DNA of 22,923 bases from CAZFLY01 sp964519995. Its GTDB lineage: Bacteria; Planctomycetota; Phycisphaerae; Sedimentisphaerales; Anaerobacaceae. Both the position numbers and the translations under genes were made by a program. Location of the stretch: positions 1-22,923 of the forward strand of contig CAZFLY010000047.1 of the NCBI GenBank assembly GCA_964519995.1. Reading direction: 5' to 3'. Below the pieces are notes generated by a model, which saw only the letters and a list, made by a program, of their open reading frames with translations, was not told where the DNA came from and did no database searches. Position 1 is the stretch's first letter. Every line of letters starts with the position of its first letter. Shown in pieces: positions 13,932 through 22,041 of this stretch.

Positions 13932-14837
13932 ATGGGAAATAGCGAAGTAAACAAGGTCCTACCAGCAATCGATATGCTTTTGGTTCTGGTGGTGATTATG
14001 TTCAGTACTGCTGGACTCGTCCGCTCTCTAACACCGCCGGCAAATATAGAGTTGCAAGAAGAGTATAAACGCCTCAAGGATAAGTTGGCGTCTAAGGAAG
14101 AACTGGCCAATAACCTTGATCAGAAGCTACAAGTCCTCAATAATTGCAGCAGTGTGCCTCTCGAGAAACTCCAAGCCACACTCACGGAAACTGAGACCAA
14201 ACAGTATCAGCTTGCCCAAACCGAGAAAAACCTCGCTGAAGTGCGCAGTAAGTTGGATCAGTTATTGAACATAATAGAGCCACAAAAGATGTGCGAGTTT
14301 CTGAAGGACCAGATAGAGACCCTTAAACAAAAAATTCAGCAACTCGAGCAAGAAAGAGATACACTGAAAGATGGGATTGCTGGAATTGACCCTAAAAGAG
14401 CAAATATTCAAGTTCTGCAGAAAAAGATTGATGAGCTCAATAAGGAAATTGAGCGACTAAAAAAGATAATTAAAGAGGTGGAGGAAAAAGTCAAAAAAAC
14501 CTCCGTTGAGCAGGGCTCTCCTTTTGGCGGAAGTTACACAGGGCCATACGTTCTGTTAGAGTGCGACGATAAGGGAGTTGTTGTGTACCCAGATAAGAAA
14601 AGAGTGCCATTGAAAGCCTCGGATGAGGAAATCGATTGGCTCAAACAGCAGATACGGGCAGCAGGTGCCGCAGCTTTGGTCGTCCGGCCAAGTGGGTTTG
14701 AAGAGTCGTATGCTAAATTCTACAAAGTCCTTACAGACTTTGCTGATAATGATAAAGCAAAAGATAAAACCATTATTTTGAGCTTCTGGCCCATTGAGGC
14801 TGAAGAGGCCATCGAGAAATACCTCAGAAAGGAGTAA
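13932..14837 (+). CDS. ExbD/MotB-like stator protein with long periplasmic coiled coil, 301 aa
   Basis: Partner of the channel protein. The short cytoplasmic N-terminus leads into one transmembrane helix (11-31) opening P-A-I-D, so D14 occupies the place of the proton-binding Asp of ExbD, TolR and MotB. Residues 38-190 are a long coiled coil. A compact C-terminal domain (about 205-298: PYVLLECDDKG, ALVVRPSGFEESY, IILSFWPIE) replaces the OmpA-like peptidoglycan-binding domain of MotB and ZorB. I recall this domain from other planctomycete ExbD-like proteins but cannot name it. AAAGGGA at 13918-13924 supports the start. The gene lies 33 nt after the small coiled-coil gene and 6 nt before the next. 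Confidence 0.86.
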   Translation: MGNSEVNKVLPAIDMLLVLVVIMFSTAGLVRSLTPPANIELQEEYKRLKDKLASKEELANNLDQKLQVLNNCSSVPLEKLQATLTETETKQYQLAQTEKNLAEVRSKLDQLLNIIEPQKMCEFLKDQIETLKQKIQQLEQERDTLKDGIAGIDPKRANIQVLQKKIDELNKEIERLKKIIKEVEEKVKKTSVEQGSPFGGSYTGPYVLLECDDKGVVVYPDKKRVPLKASDEEIDWLKQQIRAAGAAALVVRPSGFEESYAKFYKVLTDFADNDKAKDKTIILSFWPIEAEEAIEKYLRKE

Positions 14838-14843
14838 ATAAGG

Positions 14844-15788
14844 ATGAACCATAAAGTTTTCAATAATCACTCAATTTCAGGATCACTTATTGTCATCGTG
14901 GTAGCCATGTTGATTGGTCTTGCTCTACTGGGAGCTGCTCATGCGACTGAAACCAATCCTCAAGACAAATCTCTGTCTGAAACAGAAAATAGAAATTATT
15001 ACACAGAGCGCCTTCAGCAAGTCGACTACAACTTACATCAAATTGACCCTATCATCCGTGTTATTCAAGAAAAGCTCCCCTCTTTTCTTGAGAGACTCAA
15101 GTCACTTGATAAGCCTGATCTTGCGAACGCGCTTGATAATCTTGAGAAGGAATATGATGCTCTAAAGAAGAAACTTGAGCAGCTCGAGAACCAAATTGAT
15201 GAGTTGAAACGAGCTATTGAGTCGAAACAGAAGGAAGTACCGCAGCAATCTATTGAGCAACTAGAGAAGAAACTGGCCGAAGACGAGCGTGAGAAAAAGG
15301 ACCTGGAAGAAAAACTCAACCGTCTTAATTCCGAAGCAATGGCCACGTCTGATCGTTCAAAAGGCTGTGAAATCCACGAAAAGTTTCGGAATAAAAGACA
15401 GGTATATGTGATGATATACAAGGGGCGTGTCGCACCCATGGATGAGCCTTACTACAGCTCTACCTATGGTTACATCATAAAGAATGGCATTAAAGTCCCA
15501 GCAGCAGAGAAGAAGCGGATTCAGGAAGGAGAACCCATTAGCCAGGCTATCAAAACCGGAGGATGCCTGGACAAACTCCTGTCCAATCTTAATCCTGACA
15601 AGGAGTATGTCAATTTCCAGGTATGTAAAGATTCCATAGGGGCTTTCTACTTGGCCGTTGAGGAAGCTAGACGTCGCAAAATCCCGTACTCATGGGAACC
15701 AGAGGAAGATAGGACATTCATCTTCTCCAAGACATCCACTAACTCGGATGGTAACCGTCCTGGTGACAGAGGTGTAATTCCTAAATAA
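14844..15788 (+). CDS. Exported coiled-coil protein, 314 aa
   Basis: The N-terminal hydrophobic stretch (14-34) ends in A-H-A, a good signal-peptidase site after A34, though it could remain as an anchor. Residues 50-165 form a coiled coil rich in KLEQLENQIDELK-type heptads. The C-terminal domain (about 186-296: QVYVMIYKGRVAPMDEPYY, YVNFQVCKDSIGAF, PYSWEPEEDR) seems to be the same kind of domain as in the preceding ExbD-like protein. That would make the two a periplasmic pair. AAAGGAG at 14828-14834 overlaps the upstream stop region and supports ATG 14844, suggesting tight coupling. Function unknown; likely a periplasmic arm of the proton-driven complex. Confidence 0.85.
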   Translation: MNHKVFNNHSISGSLIVIVVAMLIGLALLGAAHATETNPQDKSLSETENRNYYTERLQQVDYNLHQIDPIIRVIQEKLPSFLERLKSLDKPDLANALDNLEKEYDALKKKLEQLENQIDELKRAIESKQKEVPQQSIEQLEKKLAEDEREKKDLEEKLNRLNSEAMATSDRSKGCEIHEKFRNKRQVYVMIYKGRVAPMDEPYYSSTYGYIIKNGIKVPAAEKKRIQEGEPISQAIKTGGCLDKLLSNLNPDKEYVNFQVCKDSIGAFYLAVEEARRRKIPYSWEPEEDRTFIFSKTSTNSDGNRPGDRGVIPK

Positions 15789-15880
15789 AGAGAAACCATA
15801 ACAAAATGAAAAAGGTAGAAAATGAATCAATAAAATAAACACATAGTGTGGCAGAACGCCATGAAGAAAGGAGTAAAAAA

Positions 15881-17485
15881 ATGAACGGAAAAAGACATAA
15901 CAATACACACAGGTACATGCATTGTGGCAGAGTCTTGTTTATCGTGATTGTCACACTTGGAGCGGCGATGATTCCAGCATCCCAGGCCAGTGCCCAGGCG
16001 ACGGCACTGGACAACGCCCTGGAGGAGGCCATCCTGGCAGAAAACTGGGAAGTAGTTTTGCGTTTGCTGCCGGCAGAGGCTGAGCCGAATCTGCCAGCAG
16101 CTCTTCGGCTGGTCAAAGGACACGCCTGCTTAGCCACGAATCGCAACAACGAATCCCTCTGCCTGTTCTTAAGCGCCACATCGAAAGAAGACCTGCAAAA
16201 ATGGCAAACATGGTCTCAGAATTTCGCAGCGAAATATCCAACTAGTCCTATCGCTCATTATTTCAAAGGCGACTCTTATGCCCGCCTCGAGCAATGGGAC
16301 CAGGCAATTTCTGATTTCAACACTGCATTAAAGATTGACCCAAATCACCCATTGGTGCTGAACGCACGAGGGGTAACATATTGCGCAAAAGGTGCTTGGG
16401 ATAGTGCGCTGATTGACCTGACAGCAGCGACGATCTCAGGCGCCTCTTTTGCCGATGTGTACGCAAGCACAGGAGCAATGTGGATTCAAAGAAGACTCGG
16501 TCCCTTGGGCGCTTCAATGGCATTTGAAAAGGCTCTGGAGCTGTCTCCAAGTTTTGCGTTGGCTCATAACGGAAAAGGGTGTGCAGAGTTTGCGCTCGGA
16601 CGTTGGACAGAGGCAAATCATAGCATAGCGAAAGCACACACGTATCTTAGCTGCGACAACAGAATAATGTCGGTGATCAGCCACAACCTCAGCGTCATAG
16701 CTGTTGCAGCCAAGCGGGCCCAATTCCCCTTTTTCTCAAAATTCGACCTTGCAGACTGGTCCGCTCTGATGACCGCAATTCGTGACCCAGAAAGCATTTT
16801 GCACAAGTATTTCAGAGACATGGACTTACCCAAGGAAGTTGACGAAGCTGTAGTTTCAGTTTTTAACAAAATCCTGGAAATCCCCTACTTCTACGATGAA
16901 AACAGGGACAAGGTACTTCTACCTGAACAGTCTGAAGATATCAAGCCGGGCGTGAGACAAATGCTTGCGCTCATAGTAGAAACGAGGTCTTCGCGGTGTC
17001 GCGACTTCCTCATGATGAAAGAAAGTGAAAAGGAAAAGATACGAAAGTTGAACAGGTTACTTCTGGAGTATTGTTTCCCTAAGGACTTGATACAGCTTGC
17101 CATGAGTCAGATAGATGCGCCAGGTTTCAGCTTGGAGAGGGACGCTGGGTACGTCAACTCGTGGAATCACAAGAACCAGCTTCCAAACATAGATCTCGCA
17201 AACGGTCTTAACCGGATGGAGACACTTTGGAGGCCGATGGCCGATAGTGTAGCGGCCATCCCTATTGTCGGCGGAGCTCTTTCCAACAATTGGAATAGGC
17301 ACCTAGATAATCAGATTGGCATAAACAAGGATATTCTAAGCTCCCGTGGTGTGCCAGATGTTCATTCCGGCGGAGTAGATTTCAGCATGCGAAGAGCTCA
17401 CATTGACGAAGGAGATTGGGGTGTGGGTACCTGGTTTAGCTTGGCCTATCACGTGGCTCCTGCCAGACGGCAGGTCGAAGAGTGA
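15881..17485 (+). CDS. Exported TPR protein, 534 aa
   Basis: Signal peptide with a cleavage site after A38 (QASA|QA). Residues 122-255 contain about four TPR units (for example HYFKGDSYARLEQWDQAISD, ARGVTYCAKGAWDSALID and GKGCAEFALGRWTEA), which usually hold protein partners. The rest (256-534) is unfamiliar, mixed helical, and ends in a Gly/Trp-rich stretch (GDWGVGTWFSLAYHV). ATG 15881 follows AAAGGAG, and an in-frame start 33 nt upstream lacks such a site. It stands 92 nt after the coiled-coil gene and 14 nt before the 1202-aa gene. A periplasmic scaffold or chaperone for that protein is a reasonable guess. Confidence 0.85.
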   Translation: MNGKRHNNTHRYMHCGRVLFIVIVTLGAAMIPASQASAQATALDNALEEAILAENWEVVLRLLPAEAEPNLPAALRLVKGHACLATNRNNESLCLFLSATSKEDLQKWQTWSQNFAAKYPTSPIAHYFKGDSYARLEQWDQAISDFNTALKIDPNHPLVLNARGVTYCAKGAWDSALIDLTAATISGASFADVYASTGAMWIQRRLGPLGASMAFEKALELSPSFALAHNGKGCAEFALGRWTEANHSIAKAHTYLSCDNRIMSVISHNLSVIAVAAKRAQFPFFSKFDLADWSALMTAIRDPESILHKYFRDMDLPKEVDEAVVSVFNKILEIPYFYDENRDKVLLPEQSEDIKPGVRQMLALIVETRSSRCRDFLMMKESEKEKIRKLNRLLLEYCFPKDLIQLAMSQIDAPGFSLERDAGYVNSWNHKNQLPNIDLANGLNRMETLWRPMADSVAAIPIVGGALSNNWNRHLDNQIGINKDILSSRGVPDVHSGGVDFSMRRAHIDEGDWGVGTWFSLAYHVAPARRQVEE

Positions 17486-17499
17486 AGGAGGATATCAAA

Positions 17500-20400
17500 A
17501 TGATCTCGTTAAGATACCGCGTTTTTTGCATTAGCATCATCCTTTGCCTGTTGAGCACGGCTCTGCACGGGAAATCGTTCTACGCGTTTTCCCTCGGAGA
17601 GGCACAGAGACGTATGGAGCATACGAAGCAGAAAAGCGCAGAGCTGTCAAAACTCGCAGGGATTAGCCGAATTGCTGGTATGGTATATGACAACAATACG
17701 GGGGACGTTATCATGGTTGGACGAAGGGACAACAGAGATAACACTGTTACTCTGGATGATCTCGTCGTAGCCATGCGGGCTGTACTAACTGTGGACGAGT
17801 ATCCCTATGTGAGTATTGACAAGACACAGGAGACAAGCAAGACCGGGAAGCTGACCGTAAACTTCAGAGGGCAGATACACGGCACGAAATTCGGAAACGA
17901 CCTGCTAAGGGCCGATGTTATTCTAAAGGAGATTTCTCTTGGTACAATAAGTGCTGAGCTCTGGGGTGTTAAGTCTTATCCCGCCATCTCAGTTAATTTC
18001 ATCGGCACTAATCCAAGAGAACTCGAGGACCAGATAAGGTCGCGCTTCTGGTTCTACCCAAAGAGGGCATCTCTCGCCATGCGACAGGGAGTTGCCACAA
18101 TCCGGGAGTCAGTTCTCGGTGTGGAAACCCGAGTGGACTATGCTGTCGTGAATGGCAAGCCCGTGGATAACCTTCAAGGCGTGAGGGACAAGATAGGTGA
18201 TGTCTTCACAGAACAAGTCACGAGACGTCTTGATGACTTGTGCGCTGCTTATCCAGAGATTGCGCGCTTACAAACACTCCTTACCTTGACGACACTCGCC
18301 GAAGGCATGAAGCTATTGAAGCCTAAGCCTGAACTTGACTATTGGCTGAACGAATACCAAGTTGTGGAGGTTGACACTCCCAAATATCATGATGTCATTG
18401 AGAAAAATGTCGATATAGAATGCTCTGGCGGAAGAACTCTGAAATTGCGGTTTACGGGTGGCATAGAGTTGAACCCCATTGTTTTGCGACTTCGGGCAGG
18501 TGATGTCACAGCTTTGCGGGAGGCCGTTCTTCAGTCGAGACCAAGCCGGAATACGTTGTCGTGGCGCGTGCCGCTTGAAGGCTGGTGCATCCCTGGGTAT
18601 GCTGAGACAGAGGGCGAGTATCAGCAGTCCACCGTGCGACGGAGGCATAACGGCGGATTCTCCTTGGATCGCGAAATCTCAGGCATGGGCCGTCAAGATT
18701 TTTGGAATAGGACATTTTCAAATCCACAAATAAGTATGCCGAAAATAAATATACACGACAACCTGATTCCTCAACAATTCTCTTCGAATGTTGGTGGTGT
18801 GATGCTCGATGGTGTTGCCAAGGTTGGTTCCGGAGGAAAGGTTCAGGTCGATCTGACGAGCGGCAACTTCTCCATCATTGTTGACGGCAAAGGCGCACGA
18901 ATCGCTCCTGAGGCATTCCGCAAGTTCGTCACGGCCTTGTGGTCGGTTTACTATAGTAACCAGGATCCAGGCATTTCTATCGACCCGATAGCTCCAGGAG
19001 TTGACAAGCATATAGTTCGCTATATCGGCAAGGTTATCAATACCGATCTAGGGCGTGTCATGCGAGACGCAGATTATCTGATGAAGAAATGGTCTGTGGG
19101 GACCCAGCGGCCCGATATCCGAGGCTTCCGCAATCCAGACAATATCTCGGGCCGAAGAGGTTATGCTTATCTTGGTGCCAGCCGATTTTGGTTTGTCCCC
19201 GAAGATATGAGATTCAAACGGGCTGGTAACACGCTGCTCTTTGACGATGGGCGAATGACCGTTAAGACCGAGTACTTGTTTGACAATAACACGGGGATGA
19301 ATGCCGATCCGGCGAACGAGCAGTTCGCGCAGTTCCTGACAGACCGATATGACCAGTTTGCTGAAAAACATCCTGTGCTTCAAGAATTGTTCGACTATGC
19401 GAAGATGGTGAGCCTGGCGAAATACTTGAAGGAAAGCGGCGTGCCACTTTACTGGTTCCTGATGGCCAATAAAGATCTCGTATTGACCGAGGATTCACCT
19501 GGGACCGTCGAAGCCTTGGCCAAGGGCTCAGATTACTTTAAGAATCTGCGAATCGAGGGCGGCGTCGATCTCGGTGTACAAGGCAATTATGTATACGACT
19601 CCCAAGCTGTAAAAGCCATTCGCAAAGCTGTTTCCAAGTACGGGACCGCACCTAAACCGACTATCAGAGACCGTGAAATACCCTCAGTAGGACGGTCGTT
19701 CTCCTTCGACATAGGTGGGCAGAGTTATTCTGTTGTACCTCAGCACTCTCTGACTTCCGGCAAAGACCGCAGGGGAATACGCTACCAGACGGATTTCGCA
19801 TTGCGCGCGAGGGGCTTCAAGCTGACGGAGCAGTCCTGGGAGGCCTTGAAGCACGACGTCACGTATCGCGAATTTGCCAAGCAATGGAATCACTACGTTG
19901 ACACTCTAAGCAAGAGTCAATTAGAGAGCGATGGACAAAGGTTGTACAAGGAGACTTGGGAAAAGGCCGGGAAGAAGGTCGCTAACGACTTGCAGAATCT
20001 GAAGAACCTGATAGGAAAGAAATATGACAGTGAGGAAGCATACACAAGGGCTGTCCAAAGTGCCTTAGGGCCATCCAGCGACGAGCATCTGACGGCGCTT
20101 GCCAAAAAGTATGCGTATTATCAAACCGATTTGGAAGTCGTACGCTTCTTCAATCCTAAGCGAAAAACACAAGGCCAGTTTGGTCAAGGTTGGCATCTGC
20201 TGATTCCCTATCGCATCAAACCTTTTGGCACAGCCAAGAGAGATTTCCTCAACGTGCGAATACCGGAAAAGATGGCTGTGGAGAACCTCATTAGTGGCAA
20301 ACAGGAGGTGCTCACATTTAACACAGAGCGCTATACAGCTGCCGGATATGTGCCGGAGAAGATAAAATCAAGCCAGGTGGTTGGTCTATTCATAATGACG

Positions 20401-21108
20401 GACGCATCGTACCGCTTGGTGGACAAGCTTGGCAATGAGTTTTGTTTCGATAAGGCAGGATACCTCACCGATATGTCATTCTCGCGCGACCATCATATCA
20501 AGATTGAATATCTTGACTCATTTGAGGATGTCTTCGAGAAATCGCCATGTCAGATTCAACTTGCCGGCCAAGAGCGTATTCAGGTCCTCAACGTGTCCGT
20601 ACCGAAGGTCATGGTTGTGAAAGACCTCCTCAACAACTCCAGTGAGGAATTCGTTTTCACAGAGGAGATTGGTGCGTACATCCCCAAGAAAGGAGTGACA
20701 AGCAGATTTGAGGTTCTGAACTTAATGCTGGATGCGTCTTTTCGGCTGCACGACAAGCAAGGAAATGTAATTGCGTTTAGGTCTGATGGCCGGTTCGCTT
20801 CCTTTGCCGTCTCACCTGACTCCAGGATGGTTAAGTCTATCTCAGCGGGACCGTATAAGGTCGACTTTAACTACACCGTAGGGTCCTTTAGTCGGGTACT
20901 TATAGCCAGCGCTGAGCTTTCAGAAGATGGTGAATCAAAGCCACTCTATGCGGTCGAATACGATTACGACCGGGAAGGCAGACTGTGTAAAGCTAGACGT
21001 TCAGAGGTTCATGTCGCCAAGAATGCCAAATGCGCACAGACTGAGATGTTGGTGGCCAGTAGACGTGGAGTTGGTGTGACCCCCAAAAACTGTACCATTG
21101 TAGATTAG
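17500..21108 (+). CDS. Large exported protein with duplicated DUF1598-like modules and RHS-like C-terminus, 1202 aa
   Basis: ATG 17500 is set by AAGGAGG (17485-17491) at 8-nt spacing; a GTG 18 nt earlier would precede that site. A signal peptide covers about residues 1-24. Residues about 55-275 and 431-645 are two diverged copies of one module; shared marks are SID (VSIDK, ISIDP), G-x(3)-T-x-x-G, the LGT/VGT ends, and SRFWFYP (181-187) against SRFWFVP (561-567). The module resembles DUF1598 of planctomycete secreted proteins. From about 890 an RHS/YD-type region begins (GQFGQGWHLLIPY), with two repeats (919-1005, 1032-1126) and a final DYDREGRLCKARR. No toxin domain follows. The stop lies just before a palindrome and IS3 debris, so the end may have been cut. 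Confidence 0.88.
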   Translation: MISLRYRVFCISIILCLLSTALHGKSFYAFSLGEAQRRMEHTKQKSAELSKLAGISRIAGMVYDNNTGDVIMVGRRDNRDNTVTLDDLVVAMRAVLTVDEYPYVSIDKTQETSKTGKLTVNFRGQIHGTKFGNDLLRADVILKEISLGTISAELWGVKSYPAISVNFIGTNPRELEDQIRSRFWFYPKRASLAMRQGVATIRESVLGVETRVDYAVVNGKPVDNLQGVRDKIGDVFTEQVTRRLDDLCAAYPEIARLQTLLTLTTLAEGMKLLKPKPELDYWLNEYQVVEVDTPKYHDVIEKNVDIECSGGRTLKLRFTGGIELNPIVLRLRAGDVTALREAVLQSRPSRNTLSWRVPLEGWCIPGYAETEGEYQQSTVRRRHNGGFSLDREISGMGRQDFWNRTFSNPQISMPKINIHDNLIPQQFSSNVGGVMLDGVAKVGSGGKVQVDLTSGNFSIIVDGKGARIAPEAFRKFVTALWSVYYSNQDPGISIDPIAPGVDKHIVRYIGKVINTDLGRVMRDADYLMKKWSVGTQRPDIRGFRNPDNISGRRGYAYLGASRFWFVPEDMRFKRAGNTLLFDDGRMTVKTEYLFDNNTGMNADPANEQFAQFLTDRYDQFAEKHPVLQELFDYAKMVSLAKYLKESGVPLYWFLMANKDLVLTEDSPGTVEALAKGSDYFKNLRIEGGVDLGVQGNYVYDSQAVKAIRKAVSKYGTAPKPTIRDREIPSVGRSFSFDIGGQSYSVVPQHSLTSGKDRRGIRYQTDFALRARGFKLTEQSWEALKHDVTYREFAKQWNHYVDTLSKSQLESDGQRLYKETWEKAGKKVANDLQNLKNLIGKKYDSEEAYTRAVQSALGPSSDEHLTALAKKYAYYQTDLEVVRFFNPKRKTQGQFGQGWHLLIPYRIKPFGTAKRDFLNVRIPEKMAVENLISGKQEVLTFNTERYTAAGYVPEKIKSSQVVGLFIMTDASYRLVDKLGNEFCFDKAGYLTDMSFSRDHHIKIEYLDSFEDVFEKSPCQIQLAGQERIQVLNVSVPKVMVVKDLLNNSSEEFVFTEEIGAYIPKKGVTSRFEVLNLMLDASFRLHDKQGNVIAFRSDGRFASFAVSPDSRMVKSISAGPYKVDFNYTVGSFSRVLIASAELSEDGESKPLYAVEYDYDREGRLCKARRSEVHVAKNAKCAQTEMLVASRRGVGVTPKNCTIVD
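17662..19434 (+). repeat. Two diverged copies of a ~215-residue module within the 1202-aa protein
   Basis: Copy 1 covers about 17662-18322 and copy 2 about 18790-19434. They share order and spacing of motifs (SID, a Gly/Thr loop, AD-x-x-x-K, SRFWF-x-P, then a helical stretch) but little DNA identity. Confidence 0.7.
20254..20877 (+). repeat. Two ~90-residue RHS-like repeats near the protein's C-terminus
   Basis: Copies at about 20254-20516 and 20593-20877 share the plan V-x-x-P-x-x-M-x-V, a Tyr-x-Pro segment, then DAS[YF]RL-x-DK-x-GN and a phenylalanine-rich strand. This is typical of the start of RHS/YD-repeat proteins. Confidence 0.65.
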
Positions 21109-21109
21109 A

Positions 21110-21175
21110 GGGTATCCGATAAGATTTATCCGCTATACAAATAGCGGATAGGCAGGTTTTTATGAAAGGATACCC
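21110..21175. repeat. Nested palindrome after the operon
   Basis: Outer arms GGGTATCC (21110-21117) and GGATACCC (21168-21175) enclose the hairpin at 21127-21150. The right arm overlaps AAAGGA, the ribosome site of the OrfA remnant. The left arm starts 2 nt after the stop codon of the 1202-aa gene. It may be the left end of the IS3-type element. Confidence 0.55.
21127..21160 (+). terminator. Possible terminator of the six-gene operon
   Basis: A perfect 9-bp stem (TATCCGCTA at 21127-21135, TAGCGGATA at 21142-21150) closes a 6-nt loop. A short T run follows after GGCAGG. The gap before the T run weakens the call, and the hairpin may instead belong to an insertion-sequence end. Confidence 0.4.
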
Positions 21176-21177
21176 AA

Positions 21178-21411
21178 ATGAAACGTAAATTACACACGCC
21201 AGAACAAATCGTTAAAAACTTAAGAGAAGCTGATGCCATTATAACCCAGGGAGGTACTGTTGAACAAGCCTGCAAACAGCTCCAAATCAGTGATGCGACC
21301 TATTACAAATGGCGAAAGCAGTACGGCCAAATGAAGCTCGACCTGTCCACCCGAAAAATTCGGTCATCCTTGTCAGTAAAGGACTTACGTGAACTTGCTA
21401 CATGCGACTAA
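21178..21411 (+). pseudogene. Truncated IS3-family OrfA (helix-turn-helix) remnant
   Basis: The first ~55 residues match the N-terminus of IS3-type OrfA proteins (MKRKLHTPEQIVKNLREAD, then GGTVEQACKQL and DATYYKWRKQYGQMK), which bind the element's ends through this helix-turn-helix. After about position 21343 the similarity stops, and an unrelated 22-residue tail runs to a stop at 21409-21411. The leucine-zipper part and all of OrfB are missing, so the element cannot transpose by itself. AAAGGA lies 7 nt before the ATG. Confidence 0.8.
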
Positions 21412-21429
21412 TTGTATTATCTTGGCGGC

Positions 21430-22041
21430 ATGAATACCATAAAGAACCTTCTGATAAACCTCTGCAATCTTCTTGTTTGTGCTTGCGAACTGTTCCGATA
21501 TGCCCCGATTTTCCTGTTGGCCCTCTTCTCTCCCAAGGCAGTGCTGGCTGCCAGGCTGCTGGCAGTGGAGAGCCAGCTCGCTGCTTGTAAACACCAGATC
21601 GGGCAGAGGAAGCGCCGGCTGCCAAGATTTACTGCAAGTTTTCGCCTCTTATGGGTCTTGCTCTCAAAATCTCTGGACAAGTGGGAAGATTTTGTCCACC
21701 TTATGCAGCCAGCCACAGTCAAGAAATGGCATAACACAGCTTTCCGATACTTCTGGCGATGGAAGTCGCGTAGAAAAGGTGGTCGACCTCCGATTTCCAA
21801 GGAGATGCAGAACCTGATTTACAAGCTAAGTAAAGAGAATCCCTTATGGAGCGCTGAAAGGATTCGTGATACGCTTCTGCTTCTCAACTACGACCCACCA
21901 TGCAATGACACAATCGGCAAATACATGTACAAGCCGCGAAAACCTCGCGAAAGATCGACTACATGGCTGCCATTTTTGCGTAACCACCTGGATATGTCTT
22001 GGGCAATCGACTTCTTCACTGTCACGACCATCAACTTCGCC
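21430..22041 (+). pseudogene. N-terminal half of an rve-type transposase, truncated and fused
   Basis: About 204 residues of an integrase-type transposase. It has a hydrophobic N-terminus, a KGGRPPISKEM stretch, a helix-turn-helix-like region (KLSKENPLWSAERIRDTLL) and the start of the catalytic core with the first Asp (SWAIDFFTVTTINFA). It then breaks off; the second Asp and the Glu are absent. The frame runs on without a stop into a HAD phosphatase fragment. It belongs to the same broad family as 1228-2304 but differs clearly, so the two are not copies of one element. ATG 21430 is preferred over 21412 on family length; the ribosome site is weak. Confidence 0.82.

Noticed and set aside
12032..14837. 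Zorya anti-phage system
   Set aside because: The long-tailed MotA-like protein fits, but the ExbD-like partner lacks an OmpA/MotB C-terminal domain and no ZorC, ZorD or ZorE candidates are present.
15806..15838. Ten-codon leader peptide (MKKVENESIK) before the TPR gene
   Set aside because: No ribosome site and no attenuator-like structure; chance in an A-rich spacer.
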